From positions 124,001 through 188,000 of the forward strand of contig NZ_JAJTWU010000006.1 of assembly GCF_021353265.1 (NCBI RefSeq): DNA of 64,000 nucleotides. Reading direction: 5' to 3'. The stretch comes from Pelomonas cellulosilytica. Its GTDB lineage: Bacteria; Pseudomonadota; Gammaproteobacteria; Burkholderiales; Burkholderiaceae_C. Under the pieces are notes generated by a model. It was not told the DNA's origin. It did not search any database and saw nothing but the letters and a program-made list of their open reading frames with translations. Shown one piece after another: positions 1 to 8,758 of the stretch. The position numbers and the translations under genes are program-made. Each line of letters starts with the position of its first letter. The stretch's first letter is position 1.

Positions 1-1122
1 CTCGTTGAGCGGCAACTGCGCCTGCTGCTCCTCGGCCTGCGCGGCCAGGATCTCACTCTGCTCGTCGGCGCCGGCTATCTGCTCGGCAATGCCTTCCAGC
101 TCGGCGGTGGAGTCCTCGACGCGCTGGCGCCATTGCTGGTCCTGCGCATGCAGCTCGGCCAGCCGTTGCTGGGCGCGGTTGCGGCTTTCGACGACGAAGC
201 GGATGCGCTCCTCCAGACGACTCACTTCCAGCTGGGCTTCGGCATGACGGCTTTGCGAGGCGTGCAGCTCGTCGCCGGCGGCGTAATGCTGCTGGCGGAC
301 CTCCTCCAGCGTCGCTTCAACCGCGCGTAGCTCGGCCAGGCGCGACTCCAGCGCGTTCTGGGCCTCGGCATGCGCCACCTTCACACGCGTCGCCTCGGTG
401 CCGGCATCGCGCAGCTTCAGCCACCACAGCTGATGCAGCTTCAAAGTGCCGGCGTCCTGCAGTTGCCGGTAGCTGGCGGCGACCTCGGCCTGGCGTTCGA
501 GCTTTTCGAGGTTGGCGTTCAACTCGCGCAGGATGTCGTCGACGCGCGTCAGGTTCTCGCGTGTGTCCTTGAGCCGGTTCTCGGTTTCGCGGCGGCGCTC
601 CTTGTACTTGGAGACGCCGGCGGCCTCCTCCAGGAAGAGTCGCAGCTCCTCGGGCTTGCTCTCGATGATGCGCGAGATCGTGCCCTGGCCAATGATGGCG
701 TAGGCCCGCGGGCCCAGGCCCGTACCGAGGAACACGTCCTGCACGTCGCGGCGGCGCACCGGCTGGTTGTTGATGAAGTAACTGCTGGTGCCGTCGCGAG
801 TCAGCACGCGCTTGACGGCGATCTCGCTGAACTGGTTCCACGGGCCACCAGCTCGCGCGCTGGCGTTGTCGAACACCAGCTCCACGCTGGCGCGGCCCGC
901 GGGCTTGCGGTTGCCGGAGCCGTTGAAGATGACGTCCTGCATGGACTCACCACGCAGCTCGCTGGCCTTGCTCTCGCCCAGCACCCACCGCACGGCGTCC
1001 ATGATGTTGGACTTGCCGCACCCGTTGGGCCCCACCACGCCCACGAGCTGCCCGGGCAGCTGGAAGGTGGTCGGTTCGGCAAAGGACTTGAAGCCGGCGA
1101 GCTTGATCGAGTTCAGCCGCAT
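1..1122 (-). CDS. smc: Chromosome segregation ATPase SMC, N-terminal part (runs off the window)
   Basis: This is the start of the SMC ATPase that, with ScpA/ScpB, organises and segregates the chromosome. 374 codons are visible from the ATG at 1122 (minus) to the window edge, all open. The head begins MRLNSIKLAGFKSFAEP and carries the Walker A loop GPNGCGKSN at residues 31-39. The QGTISRI stretch and the first Glu/Arg/Ala-rich coiled-coil arm follow. A full SMC is about 1,170 residues, so hinge, second arm and C-terminal head lie outside. It is divergent from queF. The identification rests on the near-canonical head sequence; the truncation is only the window boundary. Confidence 0.96.
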   Translation of the reverse strand, partial: MRLNSIKLAGFKSFAEPTTFQLPGQLVGVVGPNGCGKSNIMDAVRWVLGESKASELRGESMQDVIFNGSGNRKPAGRASVELVFDNASARAGGPWNQFSEIAVKRVLTRDGTSSYFINNQPVRRRDVQDVFLGTGLGPRAYAIIGQGTISRIIESKPEELRLFLEEAAGVSKYKERRRETENRLKDTRENLTRVDDILRELNANLEKLERQAEVAASYRQLQDAGTLKLHQLWWLKLRDAGTEATRVKVAHAEAQNALESRLAELRAVEATLEEVRQQHYAAGDELHASQSRHAEAQLEVSRLEERIRFVVESRNRAQQRLAELHAQDQQWRQRVEDSTAELEGIAEQIAGADEQSEILAAQAEEQQAQLPLNE

Positions 1123-1157
1123 GTAGGAGGCGCTAAGCCGTTGATTTGGCTAAAGAA

Positions 1158-1178
1158 AAGCGCCTTCAAGGGGCGCTT
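1158..1178 (-). terminator. Hairpin with T-rich tail in the smc/queF divergent region
   Basis: AAGCGCC (1158-1164) and GGCGCTT (1172-1178) form a 7-bp stem with a 7-nt loop. Read on the minus strand the stem is followed by TTTTCTTT, as in an intrinsic terminator. It would stop antisense transcription from the queF side before smc; it could also be only a fortuitous dyad in a promoter region. Confidence 0.35.
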
Positions 1179-1226
1179 CGATGGGGTCGGATGATAGCAT
1201 TCGCCCCCTCTTAGAAAGCTCCGACC

Positions 1227-1721
1227 ATGGCCACGAAGAAGTCCGCCGCCACTCCTGCCAAGAAGAACAGCAAGCCCAAGATGCGCGAGGTGCCCAAGAA
1301 CCCGCCGAGCAAGCCCAGCAAGGACCTGCTCGTGTTCCCGAACCCCAACCCCGAGCGCGACTACGTCATCCAGTTCCAGGTGCCCGAGTTCACCTGCCAT
1401 TGCCCGTTGACCGGCCAGCCCGACTTCGCCCACTTCACGATCGACATGATTGCGGACGAGCTCTGCGTGGAACTCAAGAGCCTGAAGATGTACTTCTGGA
1501 GCTACCGCAACGAGGGTGCCTTCCATGAAAAAGTCACGAACGCCATACTCGACGACATCGTCAAGGTGACCGACCCGCGCTTCATCCGCATCACCGCCAA
1601 GTGGTACGTGCGCGGCGGCATCTACACCAACGTCGTAGCCGAGCACCGCAAGCCCGGCTGGACGCCCGCCCAGCGTGTGGACCTGCCGGCGCACGGTTTC
1701 GAGTCGGGGATGCTGGGCTGA
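1227..1721 (+). CDS. queF: NADPH-dependent 7-cyano-7-deazaguanine reductase QueF
   Basis: Reduces preQ0 to preQ1 with NADPH in the queuosine tRNA-modification pathway; a cytoplasmic tunnelling-fold enzyme. The 164-residue protein is of the short (type I, Bacillus-like) form. The active-site segment [13 protein letters not shown] gives the thioimide-forming Cys59 and Asp66. The family signature ELKSLKMY sits at 82-89 and the substrate-binding His100-Glu101 pair follows. The first ~32 residues are a Lys/Pro/Ser-rich tail that is probably disordered. The ATG at 1227 gives the whole domain. It heads a close run, with dapC starting 1 nt after its stop. Confidence 0.95.
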   Translation: MATKKSAATPAKKNSKPKMREVPKNPPSKPSKDLLVFPNPNPERDYVIQFQVPEFTCHCPLTGQPDFAHFTIDMIADELCVELKSLKMYFWSYRNEGAFHEKVTNAILDDIVKVTDPRFIRITAKWYVRGGIYTNVVAEHRKPGWTPAQRVDLPAHGFESGMLG

Positions 1722-1722
1722 C

Positions 1723-2916
1723 ATGAACCCCTTGCTGGAGAGGCTGCAGCCCTACCCGTTCGAGCGCCTGCGGCAACTGACCGCGGGCATCACGCCCAAC
1801 CCCGAGTTCGCACCCATCTCGCTCGGCATCGGCGAACCCCGCCATGCCGCGCCGGCGTTGATCGAGGAGGCGATCAAGGGCGCGATGGTCGGCCTGTCCG
1901 GCTACCCGGCCACGGCTGGCACGCCGGCGCTGCGCGAGGCCATCACAGGCTGGATCTCACGCCGCTACGGCCTCACGCTGGATGCAGCCACGCAAGTGCT
2001 GCCCGTCAATGGGTCGCGCGAGGCGCTGTTCGCCATCGCGCAGACGGTGGTGGACGCCAGCCGCCCGGGCGCAACGGTCGTCTGCCCCAATCCGTTCTAT
2101 CAGATCTACGAAGGCGCCGCGCTGCTGGCCGGCGCCGACGTGGCCTACGCCAATTCGGACCCGGCGCGCAACTTCGCCGTCGACTGGCGCCAGATCGACG
2201 AAGCCACCTGGGCCCGCACGCAGCTGATCTACGTCTGCTCGCCGGGCAACCCCAGCGGCGCGGTCATGCCGCTGGACGAATGGCAGGCGTTGTTCGAGCT
2301 GAGCGACCGGCACGGCTTCGTCATCGCGTCGGACGAGTGCTATTCGGAGATTTACTTCCGTGACGACGCGCCGCTCGGCGGTCTGGAGGCGGCTGCCAAG
2401 CTGGGCCGCGGTGACTTCAAGAACCTCATCGCGTTCACGTCGCTGTCCAAGCGCTCCAACGTGCCGGGCCTGCGTTCCGGCTTCGTTGCCGGTAACGCGG
2501 CGCTGCTGAAGAAGTTCCTGCTCTACCGCACGTACCACGGCAGTGCGATGAGCCCCCTGGTGCAGGTGGCCAGCATCGCTGCCTGGGGCGACGAGGCCCA
2601 TGTCGTGGAGAACCGCGCGCGCTACCGCGCGAAGTTCGCCGAGGTCACGCCACTGCTGTCCGGCGTGCTGGACGTGGCACTCCCGGACGCCGGTTTCTAC
2701 CTCTGGGCGGCAGTTCCAGGCGGTAACGATGTCGCCTTCGCCCAGGGCCTGCTCGCTCAATACAATCTCGCGGTCCTGCCGGGCAGCCTGCTGGCCCGGC
2801 CCGCCCATGGGGCCAACCCCGGCGCCGGGCGCATCCGACTGGCGCTCGTCGCCGACGAGGCCGAATGCCTCGAAGCCGCCCGCCGCATCGTCTCCTTCAC
2901 CCAATCGCTCCGATGA
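1723..2916 (+). CDS. dapC: Succinyldiaminopimelate aminotransferase DapC
   Basis: PLP-dependent class I/II aminotransferase making N-succinyl-LL-diaminopimelate from the keto precursor and glutamate, in lysine and peptidoglycan synthesis. 397 residues from ATG 1723; the open frame extends upstream into queF, but this start ([16 protein letters not shown]) fits the family and lies 1 nt after the queF stop. The PLP lysine is Lys243 in [15 protein letters not shown], with [10 protein letters not shown] and [10 protein letters not shown] before it. Its stop overlaps the dapD start (ATGA), which points to translational coupling and supports dapC over a generic aminotransferase. Confidence 0.9.
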   Translation: MNPLLERLQPYPFERLRQLTAGITPNPEFAPISLGIGEPRHAAPALIEEAIKGAMVGLSGYPATAGTPALREAITGWISRRYGLTLDAATQVLPVNGSREALFAIAQTVVDASRPGATVVCPNPFYQIYEGAALLAGADVAYANSDPARNFAVDWRQIDEATWARTQLIYVCSPGNPSGAVMPLDEWQALFELSDRHGFVIASDECYSEIYFRDDAPLGGLEAAAKLGRGDFKNLIAFTSLSKRSNVPGLRSGFVAGNAALLKKFLLYRTYHGSAMSPLVQVASIAAWGDEAHVVENRARYRAKFAEVTPLLSGVLDVALPDAGFYLWAAVPGGNDVAFAQGLLAQYNLAVLPGSLLARPAHGANPGAGRIRLALVADEAECLEAARRIVSFTQSLR

Positions 2917-3737
2917 ACACCGCCGAACTGCAAAGCCTGATCGACCTCGCCTGGGACAACCGCGCGTCTCTGGACCCCACGAACGCGCCGGAGCTGCGCC
3001 AGGCTGTCGAGCATGTGATCGCCGAGCTGGACGCCGGCCGCCTGCGCGTGGCCACGCGCGAAGGCGTCGGCCAGTGGACGGTGCACCAGTGGATCAAGAA
3101 GGCCGTGCTGCTGTCCTTCCGCCTGAACGACAACCGCCTGATGGGCGACAAGGACCTGACCTTCTTCGACAAGGTGCCCACCAAGTTCGCCGGCATGAGC
3201 GAAGCCGCGCTGCGCGCCACCGGCGTGCGCGTCGTGCCGCCGGCCGTCGCCCGCCGCGGCAGCTTCCAGGCGAAGAACGTCGTGCTGATGCCCAGCTACG
3301 TGAACATCGGCGCCTACGTCGATGAAGGCGCGATGGTGGACACCTGGGCCACCGTCGGCTCCTGCGCGCAGATCGGTAAGAACGTGCACCTGTCCGGCGG
3401 CGTCGGCATTGGCGGCGTGCTGGAGCCACTGCAGGCCAACCCGACCATCATCGAGGACAACTGCTTCATCGGCGCCCGCTCCGAGGTCGTCGAAGGCGTC
3501 ATCGTCGAGGAGAACTCGGTCATCTCGATGGGCGTGTACATCGGCCAGAGCACGCCGATCTACGACCGCGCGACCGACACGGTGAGCTATGGCCGCATCC
3601 CGGCCGGCTCCGTCGTCATCTCGGGCAGCCTGCCCAAGGACGGTGGCCGCTACTCGCTGTACGCCGCCATCATCGTCAAGCGCGTCGACGCCCAGACGCG
3701 CTCCAAGACGAGCATCAACGAACTTCTGCGCGCCTGA
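2913..3737 (+). CDS. dapD: 2,3,4,5-tetrahydropyridine-2,6-dicarboxylate N-succinyltransferase DapD
   Basis: Transfers succinyl from succinyl-CoA to tetrahydrodipicolinate, the step before DapC in the succinylase DAP/lysine route; acts as a cytoplasmic trimer. 274 residues, the usual length. The N-terminal helical domain (about 1-100) precedes a left-handed beta-helix of hexapeptide repeats (for example [20 protein letters not shown] and [21 protein letters not shown]). The start ATG at 2913 overlaps the dapC stop by 4 bp. dapE, the next pathway gene, is not seen in this window. Confidence 0.96.
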   Translation: MNTAELQSLIDLAWDNRASLDPTNAPELRQAVEHVIAELDAGRLRVATREGVGQWTVHQWIKKAVLLSFRLNDNRLMGDKDLTFFDKVPTKFAGMSEAALRATGVRVVPPAVARRGSFQAKNVVLMPSYVNIGAYVDEGAMVDTWATVGSCAQIGKNVHLSGGVGIGGVLEPLQANPTIIEDNCFIGARSEVVEGVIVEENSVISMGVYIGQSTPIYDRATDTVSYGRIPAGSVVISGSLPKDGGRYSLYAAIIVKRVDAQTRSKTSINELLRA

Positions 3738-3739
3738 TC

Positions 3740-4903
3740 ATGGCGACCAGCGGCAACATGGAGCGCATCCTGCGGCTGATGGCCGAGAAGGGTGCATCGG
3801 ATTGCTATCTCTCGGCCAACATGCCGGTGCTGATCCGCATCAACGGTCAGACGGTGCAGCTGTCCGACCAGCTCCTGACGCCGCCCCAGCCGCGCCAGCT
3901 CATCGCCGAGGTCATCGACCCGGCCAGCCTCGCCGAGCTCGACAACACGGGAGAGCTGAACCTGGCCGTGTCGGTCAATGGCGTCGGCAGCTTCCGCCTG
4001 TCAGGCTTTCGCCAGCGCGGTTCCATCGCCGGCGTGTTCCGCCACATCCCGCACGACATCCCGACCATGGACAGCCTGGGCCTGCCGCCCATCCTCGGCA
4101 CCATGATCAAGGAGAAGCGCGGCCTCATCCTGATGGTGGGCGCCACCGGCACCGGCAAGAGCACGACGCTCGCCTCCATGCTGGAGCTGCGCAACCAGAC
4201 GATGACCGGGCACATCCTCACCATCGAGGACCCGATCGAATACCTGTTCAGCAACAAGCGCTCGGTCGTCAATCAGCGCGAGGTGGGCCGCGACACCGCG
4301 TCGCTGCAGATCGCGCTGAAGAACGCGCTGCGCCAGGCGCCGGACTGCATCCTCATCGGCGAGATCCGCGACCGCGAGACGATGACGGCGGCGATCTCGT
4401 ACGCGCTGTCTGGCCATCTGGTGCTGGCCACGCTGCACGGCAACAACACCTACCACGCGCTGAACCGCATCCTGTCGTTCTACACGCCAGAGTCGCGCCC
4501 GGCGCTTCTGAACGACCTGGCCGCCGGCCTGAAGGCCATCGTGTCGCAGCGCCTCGTGCGCGCCACGTCTGGCGGCCGCGTGCCAGTCGTCGAGATCCTG
4601 TTCAACACCAAGCTGACGTCCGAACTGATCGAGCAGGGCGATTTCGCCGGCGTGAAGGAGGCGATGGAGAAGTCCATCGCCGAAGGCTCACAGACGTACG
4701 AAGAGCACTTTGCAAAGCTGATCGGCGATGGCGTCATCACCCGCGAGGAAGGCCTGGCCTTCGCCGATTCGCCAACAAACCTGCTGTGGCGGCTGCAAAA
4801 CGAGTCCAGCGCCCAGCGCCTGGTCTCCGCGCCACGCAAGGAAGAAAAGGCCGGCGACGAAGCCAGCTTCACCGAAATCACCCTGGACGTCCGCGGCACT
4901 TGA
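3740..4903 (+). CDS. pilU: PilT/PilU-type type IV pilus retraction ATPase
   Basis: Hexameric GspE/PilT-family ATPase that powers or assists type IV pilus retraction at the inner membrane. 387 residues. Walker A is GATGTGKST at 134-142. The Asp box is TIEDPIEYLF and the Walker B region DCILIGEIRDRETM; LVLATLHGNNTYHALNRI is the His box. The VGATGTGKST and RNQTMTGHI wording, plus the acidic C-terminal extension after about residue 345, fits PilU better than PilT. It starts 2 nt after dapD, and no other pilus gene is in the window, so it may be transcribed with lysine genes. The PilU subfamily is inferred. Confidence 0.85.
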   Translation: MATSGNMERILRLMAEKGASDCYLSANMPVLIRINGQTVQLSDQLLTPPQPRQLIAEVIDPASLAELDNTGELNLAVSVNGVGSFRLSGFRQRGSIAGVFRHIPHDIPTMDSLGLPPILGTMIKEKRGLILMVGATGTGKSTTLASMLELRNQTMTGHILTIEDPIEYLFSNKRSVVNQREVGRDTASLQIALKNALRQAPDCILIGEIRDRETMTAAISYALSGHLVLATLHGNNTYHALNRILSFYTPESRPALLNDLAAGLKAIVSQRLVRATSGGRVPVVEILFNTKLTSELIEQGDFAGVKEAMEKSIAEGSQTYEEHFAKLIGDGVITREEGLAFADSPTNLLWRLQNESSAQRLVSAPRKEEKAGDEASFTEITLDVRGT

Positions 4904-5772
4904 AGCTGATCGACTGCATTGACACCCAAGCCGCCCGCCTCGCCCAGGCGGGCTTGTTTTTTGGCCACGGCACTACGAACGCCTTCGACGAAGCGATGTG
5001 GCTGGCGCTGTGGCGGCTGGGCCTGCCGCTGGACACGCTGGACGAGCACGAAGACCGCGAGCTGACCGAAGCGGAGGTTGCTTCCATCTCCGCGCTGATC
5101 GATGAGCGCATCACGACGCGCAAACCGGCTGCCTACCTGACCGGCGAGGCCTGGCTGCAGGGTGTGCCCTTCACGATCGACGAGCGCGCCATCGTGCCGC
5201 GCAGCTTCATCGCTGAGCTGATCGCCGACGCGAGCATCGACCCCTGGCTGAACCCCGACAGCCGCCGCGTGCTGGACCTGTGCACCGGCAACGGCAGCCT
5301 GGCCGTGCTGGCCGCCATGGCCTGGCCGGACGTCGACGTTGATGCGCTGGACATCGACACCCATGCGCTCGCCGTGGCCAAACTGAACGTCGAGCGCCAC
5401 AACCTGGCCCTGCGCATCCGCCTGCTGCAGGGCGACGGCCTCGGCGCCGTCATCGATCAACGCACCGGCCCCTACGACTTGATCCTCTGCAACCCGCCTT
5501 ACGTCAACAGCGCCAGCATGGCCGCGCTGCCCGCTGAATACCGCGCCGAACCCGAACTGGCGTTGGCCGGCGGGAGCGACGGCATGGACTTCATCCGCGA
5601 GATGCTGCGCGCGGCACCCGCGGCACTGGCCGACGACGGCGTGCTCGTGCTGGAGATCGGCAACGAGCGGGCGCATTTCGAGGCGGCATTCCCCAGGCTC
5701 GAGGTCGTCTGGATGGACACCTCCTCCGGCAGCGACCAGGTGCTGCTCGTCACCAAGGACCAACTGCTGTGA
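4900..5772 (+). CDS. prmB: 50S ribosomal protein L3 N5-glutamine methyltransferase PrmB
   Basis: SAM-dependent methyltransferase that methylates a glutamine of ribosomal protein L3. About 290 residues. The Rossmann core has DLCTGNGSLAVLAA (SAM loop) and the catalytic NPPY at residues 198-201. The following YVNSASMAALPAEYRAEPELAL segment is typical of PrmB rather than PrmC. The same frame stays open far upstream through pilU by chance. I chose TTG at 4900, which overlaps the pilU stop as TTGA and gives the normal N-terminus; no ATG lies near. The stop overlaps the next gene's GTG. Confidence 0.88.
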   Translation: MKLIDCIDTQAARLAQAGLFFGHGTTNAFDEAMWLALWRLGLPLDTLDEHEDRELTEAEVASISALIDERITTRKPAAYLTGEAWLQGVPFTIDERAIVPRSFIAELIADASIDPWLNPDSRRVLDLCTGNGSLAVLAAMAWPDVDVDALDIDTHALAVAKLNVERHNLALRIRLLQGDGLGAVIDQRTGPYDLILCNPPYVNSASMAALPAEYRAEPELALAGGSDGMDFIREMLRAAPAALADDGVLVLEIGNERAHFEAAFPRLEVVWMDTSSGSDQVLLVTKDQLL

Positions 5773-7712
5773 TCACGCTGCGCGACATCACGCTGCGTCG
5801 CGGCGTCAAGATGGTGCTGGACGGCGCTTCGGCGACGCTGCAGCCCGGAGAAAAGATCGGCCTCGTCGGCCGCAACGGCGCGGGCAAATCCAGCCTGTTC
5901 GCGCTGCTGACCGGGCGCCTGTCCAATGACCGCGGCGACGTGGAAGTGCCCCGACACTGGATGCGCGCCGAGGTCGCCCAGCACATGCCCGAGACCAACG
6001 ACGGCGCGACCGACTTCGTGCTGGAAGGCGACGTCCGGCTGGAGGCCGCCAAGGCCGCACTGGTCGCCGCTGAAGCCGCCAACGATGGCCACGCGATGGC
6101 GGACGCCCATGCGCTGCTATCCGATGCTGGCGCTTTCGACGCCCGCGCCCGCGCGCAGACGCTGCTGATGGGCCTGGGCTTCAGGACCGAGCAGCTCGAT
6201 GCGCCGGTCAACAGCTTCTCCGGCGGCTGGCGCATGCGGCTGCAGTTGGCCCGCGCGCTAATGTGCCCGGCCGACCTCATGCTGCTGGACGAGCCGACCA
6301 ACCACCTGGACCTGGACGCCCTCGTCTGGCTGGAGGCCTGGCTGCAGCGCTACGAGGGCACGCTGATCGTCATCAGCCACGACCGCGAGTTCCTGGACGC
6401 GATCACCAAGGTCACGCTGCATCTGGACGAAGGCAAGCTGGTGCGCTACGGCGGCAACTACACCAGCTTCGAGACGCAACGTGCCGAGCGCATGGTGCTG
6501 CAGCAGGCCGCGTTCGCGAAGCAGCAGGAAAAGGTCGCCCATCTGCAGAAGTTCATCGACCGCTTCAAGGCCAAGGCCAGCAAGGCGAAGCAGGCGCAGA
6601 GCCGCGTGAAGGCGCTGGAGCGCATGGAAAGGCTCGCGCCGGTGCTTGCGTCGGCCGACTTCAACTTCGAGTTCCGCGAGCCGGTCAGTCTGCCCAACCC
6701 GATGCTGATGTTCGACGACCTCAGCGCGGGCTACCGCACCGACGACGGCGACAAGATCATCGTGCGTGGCGTGGACCGCTCGGTGCTGGCAGGCCAGCGC
6801 ATCGGCATCCTGGGCGCCAACGGCCAGGGCAAGTCCACACTGGTCAAGACCATCTCCCGCGCGCAGGCGCCGATGGGCGGCACGATGACCGAAGGCAAGG
6901 GTCTGTCCATTGGCTACTTCGCTCAGCAAGAGCTGGACGTGCTGAGGCTGGACGAAGGACCGCTGGAGCACATGGTGCGGCTCGCGCGCGACGTCGGCCC
7001 GGCAGGCCGCGAACAGGAGCTGCGCGACTTCCTCGGCCAGTTCCGCTTCACCGGCGACATGGTCAGCCAGCAGGTCGGAAGCCTGTCCGGCGGCGAGAAG
7101 GCGCGGCTGGTGCTGGCGATGCTGGTGTGGCAGCGCCCCAACCTGCTGCTGCTGGACGAACCGACCAACCACCTGGACCTGAACACCCGGGAGGCGCTGT
7201 CGCTGGCGCTCAACGAGTTCGAAGGCACGGTCATGCTCGTCAGCCACGACCGCGCGCTGCTGCGCGAGGTCTGTGACGAGTTCTGGCTGGTGGCCGACGG
7301 CGTCGTCAAGCCCTTCGACGGTGATCTGGACGACTACCAGCGCTGGCTGCTGGACCAGAGCAGGGAAGCCGCCCGCGCCGCGAAGAAACCCGCCGCCGCG
7401 CCGGCGCCCGTGGCCGTCGTCGCGGCACCGCCACCGGCCGCTTTGCGCGAAGACCGCAAGGCCGCAGGCCAGGCCCGCGCGAAGCTCGCCGAGCAGACCC
7501 GCCCGCTGCGCAAGGAGATGGACGCTATCGACAAGCGGCTGCACGCGCTGGCCCAGGAGCGCGCCGACATCGAAGCGCAACTTGCCGAAGGCGCAGCCTC
7601 GTCAGCTATCGCCGAGATGGGCCGTCGCCTGAAAGCCATCGGTGACGAGCAGGAAGCGGCCGAGATGCGCTGGCTGGAACTGGGCGAGCAGATCGAGGCG
7701 CTGAGAGCCTAG
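5769..7712 (+). CDS. yheS: ABC-F family ATPase, YheS type
   Basis: Soluble ABC-F protein with two ATP-binding cassettes; the family acts on the ribosome E site and translation. 647 residues from GTG 5769, overlapping the prmB stop (GTGA). Walker A motifs are GRNGAGKSS (34-42) and GANGQGKST (349-357), each with FSGG/LSGG signature and LLLDEPTNHLDL Walker B. Between them is the P-site linker with FKAKASKAKQAQSRVKAL. The C-terminus after about 540 is an Ala/Pro linker and a charged coiled coil. Sequence wording such as LRRGVKMVLDGA and the linker matches YheS more than Uup or EttA. No membrane domain. Confidence 0.9.
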   Translation: MITLRDITLRRGVKMVLDGASATLQPGEKIGLVGRNGAGKSSLFALLTGRLSNDRGDVEVPRHWMRAEVAQHMPETNDGATDFVLEGDVRLEAAKAALVAAEAANDGHAMADAHALLSDAGAFDARARAQTLLMGLGFRTEQLDAPVNSFSGGWRMRLQLARALMCPADLMLLDEPTNHLDLDALVWLEAWLQRYEGTLIVISHDREFLDAITKVTLHLDEGKLVRYGGNYTSFETQRAERMVLQQAAFAKQQEKVAHLQKFIDRFKAKASKAKQAQSRVKALERMERLAPVLASADFNFEFREPVSLPNPMLMFDDLSAGYRTDDGDKIIVRGVDRSVLAGQRIGILGANGQGKSTLVKTISRAQAPMGGTMTEGKGLSIGYFAQQELDVLRLDEGPLEHMVRLARDVGPAGREQELRDFLGQFRFTGDMVSQQVGSLSGGEKARLVLAMLVWQRPNLLLLDEPTNHLDLNTREALSLALNEFEGTVMLVSHDRALLREVCDEFWLVADGVVKPFDGDLDDYQRWLLDQSREAARAAKKPAAAPAPVAVVAAPPPAALREDRKAAGQARAKLAEQTRPLRKEMDAIDKRLHALAQERADIEAQLAEGAASSAIAEMGRRLKAIGDEQEAAEMRWLELGEQIEALRA

Positions 7713-7774
7713 TTCAGTTCCGTTGACTCGTCGCAAATTTCTTGCATTTGCATTCGGCATCGTTCGAACAGGAG

Positions 7775-8451
7775 ATGCCGACTTATAGACGGGGCGACCG
7801 AAGGCCGATCTGGTCCTCAGCGAGGCGGAGCGAGCGCAGTTGAGCTCGATAGTGCGCTCGTTCCATGCCTGTGGCGGCATCGCTGCGTTCGCGCATCGTG
7901 CTGGCAGCAGCCGTCGGCGATGCCGACAGTGAGATCGCCAAGCGGGTGCAGCTGACCCGTACTACGGTCGGCAAATGGCGACGCCGCTCCATCGAGCGGA
8001 GCATGAACGCGCTGCGCGACGAACTGCGTCCGGCAAGCCAAGCAGCATTGACGACGAGCGGGTGGCGGATCTGATAAACAAGACGCTGTGCACCAAGCCC
8101 ACCAATGGCGCTACGCCCTGGAGCGTCCGTGGCATCGCAGCAGAGACCTCGATGTCTGCGACCAGCGTGCATCGCTGCTTCAAGCTCCGGGGGGCTGCAA
8201 CCGCACAGCACCGAATCGTTCAAGCTGTCCACCGATCCACTGTTCATCGAGAAGCAGCGCGATGTGGTGGGTCTGTATTTGACTCCTCCAGAGAACGCCT
8301 TGGTCATGTGCGTGGACGGGAAGAGCCAATGCCACGCTATAGAGCGCACGCAGCCGATGCTGCCATTGGGTCTGGGCTACGTCGAAGGCTCACGCACGAC
8401 TATGTGCGCCATGGCGCCACAACGCCGTTCGCCGGTCTACTCGTCCGGCGC
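7775..8451 (+). pseudogene. Decayed IS630-family transposase
   Basis: Pieces of one IS630-type transposase occur in order but in shifting frames: GRPKADLVLSEAERAQ near 7795, RIVLAAAVGDADSEIAKRV and VGKWRRR from 7883, SIDDERVADLINKTLC and WSVRGIAAETSMSATSVHRCFKL from about 8050, then LSTDPLFIEKQRDVVGLYL and ALVMCVDGKSQ from about 8225, and THDYVRHGATTPFAGL near 8391. At least three frameshifts are needed. The usual VDEKSQ has become VDGKSQ, and the C-terminal half with the other DDE residues is missing. No terminal inverted repeats were found. The element is dead and stops where a 5'-nucleotidase remnant begins. Confidence 0.85.
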
Positions 8452-8640
8452 GCCATCCGCACGCTGATGAACTGGGACGTCGAGGTCGACGAGGCCATGT
8501 TCCTCGGCGGCCCGGCCAAGGGCGAGTTCCTCCGCGTGTTGGAGCCCGACTTCTTCTTCGACGACCAGGAGCGCCATGTCGAAAGCGCCGCCGTGCAAGT
8601 GCCGGCGGGGCAGGTGGCGGCAGGGGTCGCGGCGAGCCGA
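8452..8640 (+). pseudogene. 3' remnant of a 5'-nucleotidase gene
   Basis: The frame reads AIRTLMNWDVEVDEAMFLGG, then KGEFLRVLEPDFFFDDQ and a SAAVQVPAGQVAAGV ending. This is the C-terminal part of the cytosolic 5'-nucleotidase family (PF06189-type), in which an AIRTLM..VDEAFFLGG..KG..L..F..DIFFDDQ..H run is conserved. The catalytic N-terminal part is absent and replaced by the IS630 remnant directly upstream. The normal stop also seems lost, since the frame reads on to 8970. I infer that insertion of the IS and later deletion removed most of the gene. Confidence 0.65.
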
Positions 8641-8758
8641 GCGGCTGGAAGCGAGCGACTCCGGAAGACTTCAAGTAAGGGGGGGCCGGCTCCATCGCCA
8701 ATCTTGGCGTGCGCAGCCCATCAGAATCCCGGCCACCCCAACGTCTCTCAGGAGCAAC

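Noticed and set aside
4480-5763. Long antisense frames opposite prmB, yheS, the propeller-amidohydrolase and gcvP
   Set aside because: They have the Gly/Ala/Arg/His/Val/Asp-rich, domain-free composition of frames opposite GC-rich genes, and every one faces a well-identified gene.
3589-5772. A 727-codon open frame spanning dapD, the PilU-like gene and prmB
   Set aside because: The first 430 codons lie out of frame under dapD and the PilU-like gene and read as Arg/Pro/His-rich shadow sequence; only the end from 4900 is PrmB.
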